From an uncultured Clostridia bacterium (lineage in GTDB: Bacteria; Bacillota; Clostridia; Monoglobales; Monoglobaceae): 12,163 bases of DNA. The notes beneath the pieces were generated by a model. The model had not been told where the DNA came from and made no database searches. It worked only from the letters and a program-made list of their open reading frames with translations. This document shows positions 6,493 through 12,163 of this stretch, in pieces. A program made the position numbers and the translations under genes. The DNA lies in NCBI GenBank assembly GCA_934463175.1, contig CAKSIW010000074.1:1-12163 (forward strand), in the 5' to 3' direction. The stretch's first letter is position 1. Every line of letters begins with the position of its first letter.

Positions 6493-6521
6493 TTGAAGTT
6501 TTATTTTAACTGTGATATAAT
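6493..6521 (+). promoter_or_regulatory. Strong promoter of the PH/HNH gene
   Basis: -35 TTGAAG (6493-6498), 17-base spacer, -10 TATAAT (6516-6521) with the extended TGA just before it. This near-consensus promoter needs repression if the product is harmful, which fits the divergent XRE gene. Confidence 0.82.
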
Positions 6522-6536
6522 GTATACAGTAATACA
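6521..6536 (+). promoter_or_regulatory. Candidate XRE operator
   Basis: TGTATACAGTAATACA has perfect 5-base inverted arms (TGTAT/ATACA) around six bases. It overlaps the end of the -10 and the expected start point of the PH/HNH transcript. The position is ideal for repression by the divergent XRE protein. Assignment is inference. Confidence 0.4.
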
Positions 6537-6557
6537 AAATATGTTAGGGGGAGAAAA

Positions 6558-7826
6558 ATGGAAGGCTATGACAAAGTTTATGAAAATCAATACAGTAAAT
6601 ATTTTGTCAGGCAACACAATAGTATTATCACAAAATTGTGGGCGGTGAGTGATAACATATGTGTTAAAAGTGTCCGCGAATTGACAGAGAATGAAATGAC
6701 TGTTTTAAATGCTAAAACCAAGAAATGCGAAAACATTATAGCCTTTGCAGAGCCTGTCAGGGCAACAGAAAATGGTTGGAAAAGTATGTTGTTCACCGAT
6801 GGGAGCGTCAAAATAGAATATAAAAACAAGACACTGTATATCAAGTATTCGGAAATAGACAGTGTGGTTTGCAACAAAACAACAGTATATGTATATAACA
6901 AAAAAGCTTATTTCTTTGAGGCAAAACTTGATTTTGCGGACATGACCGGTTTCAGGGATTTATTGTACAGCCTTTCGCGCGAATATCCAATAACAGATAG
7001 CGATATTATGAAGGTTGCAAAAAACAATAAATCTGTAAAAGACAATATAAACATAAGAAAAGAGCAAAAAACAGACTTTATTCAGTTAATGAGAAATGTT
7101 CATCAAAACATGAAATTTGAACACTTGTCACCTGACTATGACAGAAAAAAGTATGAGGATAAGAACATACAGGCAGAACGCATGAAAAAAGCACGTTCAG
7201 AGGGAAAAACAGTTCGGGACGCATATACCGGCAAGACTTTGCATTTTGACGCAAACGCTGCAAAAAATAAATATGGCTCAGAAAAATCACATGACCATAT
7301 ACCAAATTATGAACACATAATGCCGTTAAAGAAAAAACACGACGAACTTAATAACGGAAGTTTTGCGGATAGAGTTATTGGTCAATTAATTACTGATAAC
7401 GACTATAAAAATGTAATGAATTCTAATGAAAATATAACTTATATCGGAGAACGTATAAACAAGCAAAAAGGGGCAAAATCCGCCGAAGATTTTTGCCGAA
7501 GCAATCCAAATCTTTCGGCAACAACCACAGAAAACATGATTGCGAAAGGTGAGGAGGCAGAAATTTATATAAAAAAGGTTCTGACTCAAAAAGCTATTAA
7601 AAACTTTGGAGGCAATGTTGCTAAAGAAAGTATAACTGCTACCGTGGAGGCAATGCCTACAATTGCATATAACGAATATATTGCAGTCAAGAATGGGAAA
7701 AAAACAGCGAAAGAAGCTGTTAAAGACGGAGCAAAAATGACCGGTAAAGTTACGTTGCAAGCAACTGTTTACGCCGCATTAAACATAGCTGTTGATACTG
7801 CGTTTGACGCAATTTTGAAAAAATAG
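6558..7826 (+). CDS. Unassigned protein: PH-like N-terminus, HNH-type nuclease core, helical C-terminus
   Basis: A 422-residue protein with no name I recognise. Residues about 57-140 read like the PH/GRAM-type fold seen at the N-terminus of Firmicute and phage effector proteins (CENIIAFAEPV, then MLFTDGSVKIEY, LYIKYSEIDSVV, TVYVYNKKAYFFEAK). Residues about 219-312 look like an HNH-family nuclease: RDAYTGK (220-226), DHIPNYEHIMPLKKKH (246-261, His253 as candidate base), then SNENITYIGERINKQKG (289-305) with the conserved N and N-x-x-K-G. No zinc cysteines are present. Residues about 331-422 are Ala/Lys-rich helices that may contact membranes or partners. AGGGGGAG lies 5 bases before the ATG. 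Codon use is A/T-rich (AAA, ATA, AAT) unlike neighbours, suggesting acquisition. A 32-residue hydrophobic peptide gene follows after 56 bases. A DNA- or RNA-cutting toxin or defence effector is the best inference. Confidence 0.7.
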   Translation: MEGYDKVYENQYSKYFVRQHNSIITKLWAVSDNICVKSVRELTENEMTVLNAKTKKCENIIAFAEPVRATENGWKSMLFTDGSVKIEYKNKTLYIKYSEIDSVVCNKTTVYVYNKKAYFFEAKLDFADMTGFRDLLYSLSREYPITDSDIMKVAKNNKSVKDNINIRKEQKTDFIQLMRNVHQNMKFEHLSPDYDRKKYEDKNIQAERMKKARSEGKTVRDAYTGKTLHFDANAAKNKYGSEKSHDHIPNYEHIMPLKKKHDELNNGSFADRVIGQLITDNDYKNVMNSNENITYIGERINKQKGAKSAEDFCRSNPNLSATTTENMIAKGEEAEIYIKKVLTQKAIKNFGGNVAKESITATVEAMPTIAYNEYIAVKNGKKTAKEAVKDGAKMTGKVTLQATVYAALNIAVDTAFDAILKK

Positions 7827-7882
7827 TTTATATAAAATAATGAAAAAAATATATAAAAAATAAAGGAAAATAGGAGAGAAAA

Positions 7883-7981
7883 ATGAAAAAAGACAACTTA
7901 ATTGCAATACTTTTGGCAGCAGGAGCTGGTGCAGCACGAAAAATAATTGAAATCATGATGAACTCAAGAAAAAACTCATAA
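7883..7981 (+). CDS. 32-residue hydrophobic peptide
   Basis: The frame MKKDNLIAILLAAGAGAARK (1-20) continues to IIEIMMNSRKNS. AGGAG lies 6 bases before the ATG, as good as that of the larger gene upstream. Residues 6-18 form a short Ala/Gly/Leu hydrophobic stretch between charged ends, and the rest is amphipathic, so membrane association is plausible. It lies between the PH/HNH gene (56 bases) and a strong terminator, in the same AT-rich block, so the two are probably co-transcribed. An accessory, immunity or holin-like peptide are possibilities. None can be shown from sequence. Confidence 0.55.
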   Translation: MKKDNLIAILLAAGAGAARKIIEIMMNSRKNS

Positions 7982-7991
7982 AATAATTACG

Positions 7992-8029
7992 AAAAAGCGG
8001 TGCAGTCTCAAAAGACTGCACCGCTTTTT
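7992..8029. terminator. Bidirectional terminator between cassette and pfkA
   Basis: A perfect 17-base stem (7992-8008 with 8013-8029) around CAAA begins with five A and ends with five T, so it works for both converging units. It marks the right edge of the AT-rich cassette. Confidence 0.92.
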
Positions 8030-8039
8030 AATATAATTA

Positions 8040-9140
8040 TTATCTTCCGAACGAAACGCCGATTGCTTCCGCAATTGTAACGAGTTCGCCGTTCGGGTCA
8101 ACCGATTTGTTTGAACCGATGACATTTTCAAGCGATTCATATGACATCGAGCTGCCTTTGAGAGCAACCATGTTGCCGAACTTGCCCTGCATGAGAAGTT
8201 CAACCGCATATGAACCATATCTTGTCGACAGGATTCTGTCGTTTGACGTCGGGCTGCCGCCGCGCTGAACGTGACCCAGAATGGTTGCACGCGCTTCAAG
8301 TCCGACAAGCTTTTCGAGCTGATCCGCAACAACATTTGCAATTCCGCCGAGACGAATCGGGTCGGGGCTGTTTTCAACAACCTTTGAAACAACAACCTCG
8401 CCGTCCTTCGGTTTTGCACCCTCCGCAACAACGACAATTGCATAGTCCTTGCCTCTTTTGCGGTTCTCAATGAGTCTTTCCGCAACCTTGTTTATGTCAT
8501 ATTCAATCTCAGGAATCAGAATTGCGTCAGCCGCACCGCCGATACCTGCCGAAAGCGCGAGAAATCCTGCATATCTGCCCATTGCCTCAACAACCATGAT
8601 TCTGCTGTGAGATTCTGCTGTTGTTTTGAGCTTGTCAATCGACTCAACGGCAGTTGCAACCGCTGTGTCAAAGCCGAAGGTTGTTTCAGTTGCCGCAAGG
8701 TCATTGTCAATTGTTTTCGGAACACCGATAACCTTGACACCCTTGCGCGAAAAGTCGCGTCCGCTTGTGAGTGTGCCGTCGCCGCCAATGACAATCATCG
8801 CGTCAATGCCTGCCTTTTTCAGGTTCTCAACGCCGACATCTGAAACGTCGCCGTGCTGTGTGTTTCCGTTTTCATCTTCATAAGTATAATCAAAAAGATT
8901 ATCCTTGTTTGAGCTGTAGAGAATTGTGCCGCCCCTTGAAATTATTTTGCTTACGGAATTGAGGTCAAGCTTCACAAACTCGTCTCCGCCGAGATAAAGA
9001 CCGCGGTAGCCGTGCTTGATTCCCACAACCTCCAGACCATATTTCATGATTGCGGTTTTTGTCACCGCACGGATAACCGGATTCAGTCCCGGACAATCCC
9101 CGCCGCCTGTCATGACGGCAATTTTCTTGATTTCACCCAT
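8040..9140 (-). CDS. pfkA: 6-phosphofructokinase (ATP- or PPi-type uncertain)
   Basis: A 366-residue cytoplasmic glycolytic enzyme phosphorylating fructose 6-phosphate to the 1,6-bisphosphate. Motifs: GGGDCPGLN (12-20), GGDGT (119-123), PKTIDND (141-147, catalytic Asp145), EAMGRYAG (185-192), GHVQRGGSPTS (289-299). The two donor-selecting positions are mixed. Gly122 matches the ATP enzymes (E. coli Gly104), but Lys142 matches the PPi enzymes (E. coli has Gly124). This is the pattern of the mixed-substrate clade, longer than the 320-residue E. coli-type enzyme. GGAGGT lies 7 bases before the ATG. The gene is monocistronic in this window, with its own promoter and a terminator shared with the converging cassette. 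ATP as donor is my first guess because of the glycine, but PPi cannot be excluded. Confidence 0.95.
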   Translation of the reverse strand: MGEIKKIAVMTGGGDCPGLNPVIRAVTKTAIMKYGLEVVGIKHGYRGLYLGGDEFVKLDLNSVSKIISRGGTILYSSNKDNLFDYTYEDENGNTQHGDVSDVGVENLKKAGIDAMIVIGGDGTLTSGRDFSRKGVKVIGVPKTIDNDLAATETTFGFDTAVATAVESIDKLKTTAESHSRIMVVEAMGRYAGFLALSAGIGGAADAILIPEIEYDINKVAERLIENRKRGKDYAIVVVAEGAKPKDGEVVVSKVVENSPDPIRLGGIANVVADQLEKLVGLEARATILGHVQRGGSPTSNDRILSTRYGSYAVELLMQGKFGNMVALKGSSMSYESLENVIGSNKSVDPNGELVTIAEAIGVSFGR

Positions 9141-9168
9141 AATATTACCTCCACAAATAATCTATATT

Positions 9169-9209
9169 GTTCATAACGGTTTCGACATATTCTGCCGTAA
9201 ACCGAGAAC
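9169..9209 (-). other. Inverted repeat in the pfkA leader
   Basis: Within the roughly 87-base pfkA leader, GTTC-T-CGGTTT pairs with AAACCG-TTAT-GAAC (9209-9199 with 9182-9169) around a 16-base loop. It has no U-run and does not resemble a riboswitch I know. The rest of 9141-9233 shows nothing else apart from the ribosome binding site. Confidence 0.35.
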
Positions 9210-9233
9210 ATTCAACAAATAAATCCAGTATAC

Positions 9234-9262
9234 ATTTTATCCTAAAAGCCCCATTTTTTCAA
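9234..9262 (-). promoter_or_regulatory. Promoter of pfkA
   Basis: On the minus strand -35 TTGAAA (9257-9262) and -10 TAAAAT (9234-9239) are 17 bases apart, each 5 of 6 to consensus, about 94 bases upstream of the start codon. Confidence 0.72.
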
Positions 9263-9369
9263 TAGTTATATTTAATTTTGTAAATTCTAACCAAAAATCA
9301 GGTCAAAACGGAAAAAAGTATATAAATTTAGACTAAATTTGGTGAATGTTAATAAATATTTTCAAAGTT

Positions 9370-9398
9370 TTCACACTTAGTTCACAAATTTATAGTAT
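9370..9398 (+). promoter_or_regulatory. Candidate promoter of the adaptor/ATPase operon
   Basis: -35 TTCACA (9370-9375, 5 of 6), 17-base spacer, -10 TAGTAT (9393-9398, 4 of 6). A second TTCACA occurs at 9381. The surrounding 9263-9369 is AT-rich, and I see no other element in it. Confidence 0.45.
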
Positions 9399-9445
9399 TA
9401 TTCTTAGTAAATAAAACAAAACTATACCGTCAAGGAGGCACAAAA

Positions 9446-11380
9446 ATGAATGTAAAAAAACGGTTTTCCGAAAACCATTTTTTGAGCAGGCTCAAGCCGA
9501 ACAAGGAATTTTTTACAAAATTCACCAAGAAAAAGCTTATCATAATTACAGCAATTGTTTTGATTGCGGCTCTTTCACTATTCTTTATATTCGGCGGAAA
9601 GAAAAAAGGTGACGATGAAGCACAGGCATACACCGAAACCGCAGCTCAGAAAATGGATATTTCGGAAACAATCGAACAGAGCGGCGTTGTTGAGCCGTAT
9701 GAGAGATATGAAATTACATCTTTGGTCAAGGGCGAAATCATTTCCTCACCGTTTGAGGAAGGCGATTTTGTCAATGAGGGCGACACACTTTATCAGATTG
9801 ACGATGAGGACGCGCAGCTCAACATTGAGAAAATGCAGAACAGCATCGAAAAATCTCAGATTTCACTCAATGAGACAAACAAGGACATTGCAAACCTTAA
9901 TATATATGCGCCGGCGTCGGGCAAGCTCACCGACTTCAATCTGAAAATCGGTGACACTGTCGGGAACGGAACGGTTGCAAAAATTATCAACACCGACAGC
10001 CTGACGGTTAACATTCCTTTTGCTGTCAACGATTATGACAAGATTTCTGTGGGAAACAGCGTCACAATTACAAGTGCTCTATATATGACATCGCTTTCGG
10101 GACGCGTGACGCACAAATATGACGCAACGGCAGGAACGGGCAATGACGGCAGCGTGCTGAAAAATGTTGAGATTGAAATTGCAAACCCCGGTGCTCTTGC
10201 GGAGGGAACAACATTTGCAGCAACGGTTCAGACATCATACGGCAGTGTCAGCTCGGCAGGCTCAGGCACGATTGACGGCGGAACAGAAACAAAGGTCAAT
10301 GCAGATGTGAGCGGCACGGTGTCATATCTTGCGGTGAAGGAAGGCGACTATGTTAAGAGCGGGCAGCTCATTGCAAGGCTCATAAGCGACAACCTTTCAA
10401 ACACCAAGAAAAACAACGAGCTGAACCTGAAGGACAGCCAGCTCAGTCTGAAATCAAGCCAGAAGTCGCTTGACGACTACAACATAACAGCTCCGATTTC
10501 GGGAACTGTTATAACCAAAAACAGCAAGGCGGGAGACAAGATTGACAATTCAAATTCATCAACTGTGATGATGGTTGTTGCGGATATGAGCAAGATGAAG
10601 TTCACAATCAGTGTTGATGAGCTTGACATTTCCGACATTCAGCTCGGACAGACCGCTGTTGTTGACGCAGATGCGCTTCCCGATGAAACCTTTGAAGCAA
10701 CGGTAACTTCAATTTCAAACGAGGGAACATCAAGCGGTGACGGTGTCACGACATATTCGGTTGAGCTGACGATATATGAACCCGGAAATCTGAAGTCGGG
10801 CATGAATGTCAATGCGAATATACTTATTAATGAAGCAAAGGACGTTATCGGTATTCCCGAGGACGCTCTGATGAACACCAAGGGAAATCAGGCAACGGTT
10901 CTTGTCAAGACCGAAAACGGAAAGAGCGACAAGAAAAAAGCGGATAAAGAAAGCGGCGGAAATCAGCCCGACAATTCCGAAATGCCGAAGGACGGCGGAA
11001 AAGGCGGTTCGGCTGACGGCAATGCTCCGACAGCGGACGGCAAGGGCAGCGGAAACGCTCCGACAGCGGACGAAATGCCGAAGGGCGGCGGAAACGCCCC
11101 GACAACTGACAGCAAGAGCGGAGGAGATAATGCTCCTGCAATGCGCGGCATTCCCGACGGCTGTGAAATGAGAACGGTTGAGGTCGGCATATCGGACGGC
11201 ACGAACATTGAAATTGTTTCCGGGCTTTCCGAGGGCGAGACGGTTGTATACATTCCGAGTACGGCAAGCTCTGATGATTCATTCATGGGAATGATGATGG
11301 GAGGTCGTCCCGGCGGTGGAGGCGGTCCCCAGGGCGGAGGTCCCGGAGGCGGCGGAGGTGCGCCCGGCGGAATGAGATAA
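9446..11380 (+). CDS. HlyD/MacA-like membrane fusion (adaptor) protein with duplicated module
   Basis: A 644-residue exported adaptor of an ABC efflux system. A basic cytoplasmic N-terminus (1-30) precedes one membrane anchor (31-50). First module: lipoyl halves at 88-122 and 152-182 (IYAPASGKLTDFNLKIGD) split by a short helix, then a beta-barrel region to about 262. Second module: lipoyl halves at 283-312 (VSGTVSYLAVKEGDYVKSGQ) and 346-380 (ITAPISGTV), then a barrel to about 462. MacA/YknX-type adaptors are commonly about 400 residues with one module, so this one appears duplicated. Residues 490-565 are a charged Gly/Pro-rich linker with NAPT repeats. Residues 575-605 resemble the membrane-proximal domain, and 613-644 is a Gly/Met/Pro tail. 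AAGGAGG lies 7 bases before the ATG. It is followed after 47 bases by a MacB-like ATPase gene, so the substrate is probably a peptide, drug or lipid-like molecule. Confidence 0.9.
   Translation: MNVKKRFSENHFLSRLKPNKEFFTKFTKKKLIIITAIVLIAALSLFFIFGGKKKGDDEAQAYTETAAQKMDISETIEQSGVVEPYERYEITSLVKGEIISSPFEEGDFVNEGDTLYQIDDEDAQLNIEKMQNSIEKSQISLNETNKDIANLNIYAPASGKLTDFNLKIGDTVGNGTVAKIINTDSLTVNIPFAVNDYDKISVGNSVTITSALYMTSLSGRVTHKYDATAGTGNDGSVLKNVEIEIANPGALAEGTTFAATVQTSYGSVSSAGSGTIDGGTETKVNADVSGTVSYLAVKEGDYVKSGQLIARLISDNLSNTKKNNELNLKDSQLSLKSSQKSLDDYNITAPISGTVITKNSKAGDKIDNSNSSTVMMVVADMSKMKFTISVDELDISDIQLGQTAVVDADALPDETFEATVTSISNEGTSSGDGVTTYSVELTIYEPGNLKSGMNVNANILINEAKDVIGIPEDALMNTKGNQATVLVKTENGKSDKKKADKESGGNQPDNSEMPKDGGKGGSADGNAPTADGKGSGNAPTADEMPKGGGNAPTTDSKSGGDNAPAMRGIPDGCEMRTVEVGISDGTNIEIVSGLSEGETVVYIPSTASSDDSFMGMMMGGRPGGGGGPQGGGPGGGGGAPGGMR
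11018..11140 (+). repeat. In-frame NAPT repeats in the adaptor linker
   Basis: Codons for (G)NAPT-type units recur at residues 526, 537, 550 and 562 of the adaptor, spaced 11-13 codons, separated by Lys/Gly/Ser-rich spacers. The first two DNA copies are near identical (GCTCCGACAGCGGACG). Such repeats can expand or contract by slippage without breaking the frame. Confidence 0.7.
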
Positions 11381-11394
11381 ACCGCGACTTTTGT

Positions 11395-11410
11395 GCCGCA
11401 GTGCTGCGGC
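11395..11410 (+). other. GC-rich hairpin between adaptor and ATPase genes
   Basis: GCCGCA (11395-11400) and TGCGGC (11405-11410) form a six-pair stem with a GTGC loop just upstream of the ATPase ribosome binding site. There is no U-run, so it is not a terminator. It might affect mRNA stability or the ratio of the two products. Confidence 0.35.
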
Positions 11411-11427
11411 GGAATGGAGAATATTTT

Positions 11428-12162
11428 ATGGCAAAGGAAGTTGTTTCAAATTCCGAATACATGATTCGTATTGAGGATATGTATAAAATTTATAAAATGG
11501 GTGACAACGAGGTTCGCGCACTGAACGGAATTAATCTGACAATCAAGCCGCATGAGTTTGTTGCAATAATCGGGCCGTCAGGCTCGGGAAAGTCAACGCT
11601 GATGAACATGATTGGCTGCCTTGACACGCCGACCACGGGGAAATATTTCATTGACGGCAACGATGCAAGCAAGCTGCGCGATGATGAGCAGGCGGCAATC
11701 CGAAACAAGAAAATCGGATTTATATTTCAGCAGTATAATCTTCTGCCAAAGCTGACAGTTGAGGAAAATGTTGAGCTTCCGCTGATTTATGCAGGAGTTT
11801 CGGCTTCTCAGCGCAAGGAGATGGCAAAGGCGGCTTTGGAGCGCGTTGAGCTTTATGAGCGCAGGTTTCACAAGCCGACTGAGCTGTCGGGCGGTCAGCA
11901 GCAGAGGGCGTCAATTGCAAGGGCGTTGGCTGCGCGTCCCCCGATGATTCTTGCCGATGAGCCGACAGGTGCTCTTGATTCAAAAACAGGCGGTGAGGTT
12001 CTGAACATGCTGAAGGAGCTTCACCAAGAGGGAAAGACCGTTGTTCTGATCACCCATGACAACAAAATTGCTCACGAGGCGGACAGGATTGTGAGAATCA
12101 AGGACGGGGAAATCGTGTTTGATTCGCTGACCGACGGTGACAAGTCTCAGGTCAATGTTTAG
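11428..12162 (+). CDS. MacB/LolD-type ABC transporter ATP-binding protein
   Basis: A complete 244-residue cytoplasmic ATPase. Walker A GPSGSGKST (49-57), Q-loop IFQQYNLLPKLT (99-110), signature LSGGQQQR (153-160), Walker B MILADEPTGALD (173-184) and switch histidine ITHD (208-211) are all intact. The N-terminal region (IRIEDMYKIYKMGDNEVRAL) and DEPTGALDSKTG are typical of the MacB/LolD/FtsE group that powers FtsX-type permeases. I choose the ATG at 11428, with GGAGA 8 bases upstream. An in-frame GTG at 11401 lies within the intercistronic hairpin. The stop ends one base before the window edge. With the adaptor upstream, this makes a MacAB-like export operon, and the permease gene should lie immediately to the right, outside the window. 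Confidence 0.95.
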   Translation: MAKEVVSNSEYMIRIEDMYKIYKMGDNEVRALNGINLTIKPHEFVAIIGPSGSGKSTLMNMIGCLDTPTTGKYFIDGNDASKLRDDEQAAIRNKKIGFIFQQYNLLPKLTVEENVELPLIYAGVSASQRKEMAKAALERVELYERRFHKPTELSGGQQQRASIARALAARPPMILADEPTGALDSKTGGEVLNMLKELHQEGKTVVLITHDNKIAHEADRIVRIKDGEIVFDSLTDGDKSQVNV

Positions 12163-12163
12163 G

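Noticed and set aside
6050..8029. Complete prophage or integrative element
   Set aside because: No integrase, structural gene, or flanking direct repeats marking attachment sites could be seen. Only a small cassette is supported.
8210..8883. Plus-strand open frames opposite pfkA
   Set aside because: They are antisense to a full-length, motif-complete phosphofructokinase and have no independent support.
9240..9445. Riboswitch or small RNA in the AT-rich gap before the adaptor gene
   Set aside because: Only promoter-like hexamers are visible. There is no stable stem or known aptamer core.
11018..11140. CRISPR-like repeat array
   Set aside because: The repeats are short, in-frame and inside a coding linker, with no unique spacers of constant length and no cas genes.
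10905..11282. Minus-strand Arg/Ser/Cys-rich open frames opposite the adaptor linker
   Set aside because: They are compositional shadows of the Gly/Pro-rich coding repeats, with no ribosome binding site or motif.

Overview
The window looks like chromosomal DNA from a low-to-moderate GC Firmicute, most likely an anaerobic Clostridia lineage. This is inferred from strong GGAGG-type ribosome binding sites, sigma-A-like promoters, PyrR-type pyrimidine control, a PRC-barrel protein of the YlmC/YmxH kind and a MacAB-like exporter. No rRNA, tRNA, CRISPR array, insertion sequence or origin was seen.

Layout, left to right. (1) 1-128 is the upstream region of a minus-strand gene lying beyond the left edge, with two operator-like palindromes. 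(2) An AraC-family regulator (minus) diverges from a two-gene catabolic operon (plus): a Gfo/Idh/MocA oxidoreductase and a ThuA-like protein, closed by a symmetrical terminator at 2931-2965. (3) A minus-strand pyrimidine unit: an NCS2 uracil permease followed by pyrR. It has its own promoter, a leader hairpin that resembles a PyrR anti-antiterminator, a leader terminator, and a second terminator between the genes. (4) A plus-strand pair: a double PRC-barrel protein and a 52-residue membrane protein missed by length cut-offs. (5) An AT-rich accessory cassette at about 6050-8030: an XRE repressor (minus) divergent from a 422-residue protein with a PH-like N-terminus, an HNH-type nuclease core and an Ala/Lys-rich helical C-terminus, then a 32-residue hydrophobic peptide. 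Strong hairpins bound it on both sides. (6) A 6-phosphofructokinase (minus) carrying an unusual Gly/Lys donor-site pair. (7) A plus-strand export operon: a 644-residue adaptor with two lipoyl/barrel modules, followed by a MacB-like ATPase. The ATPase stop codon falls one base before the window end, so a permease gene probably follows outside.

How the genes work together. The AraC regulator probably senses a sugar or sugar derivative and controls the oxidoreductase/ThuA pair. PyrR probably controls its own operon, and so uracil uptake, by attenuation. The adaptor and ATPase would work with an FtsX-like permease outside the window. The best candidate for something undescribed is the XRE / PH-HNH / micropeptide cassette, which has the layout of a repressed effector module. 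A toxin, defence or prophage-remnant role is inference only.
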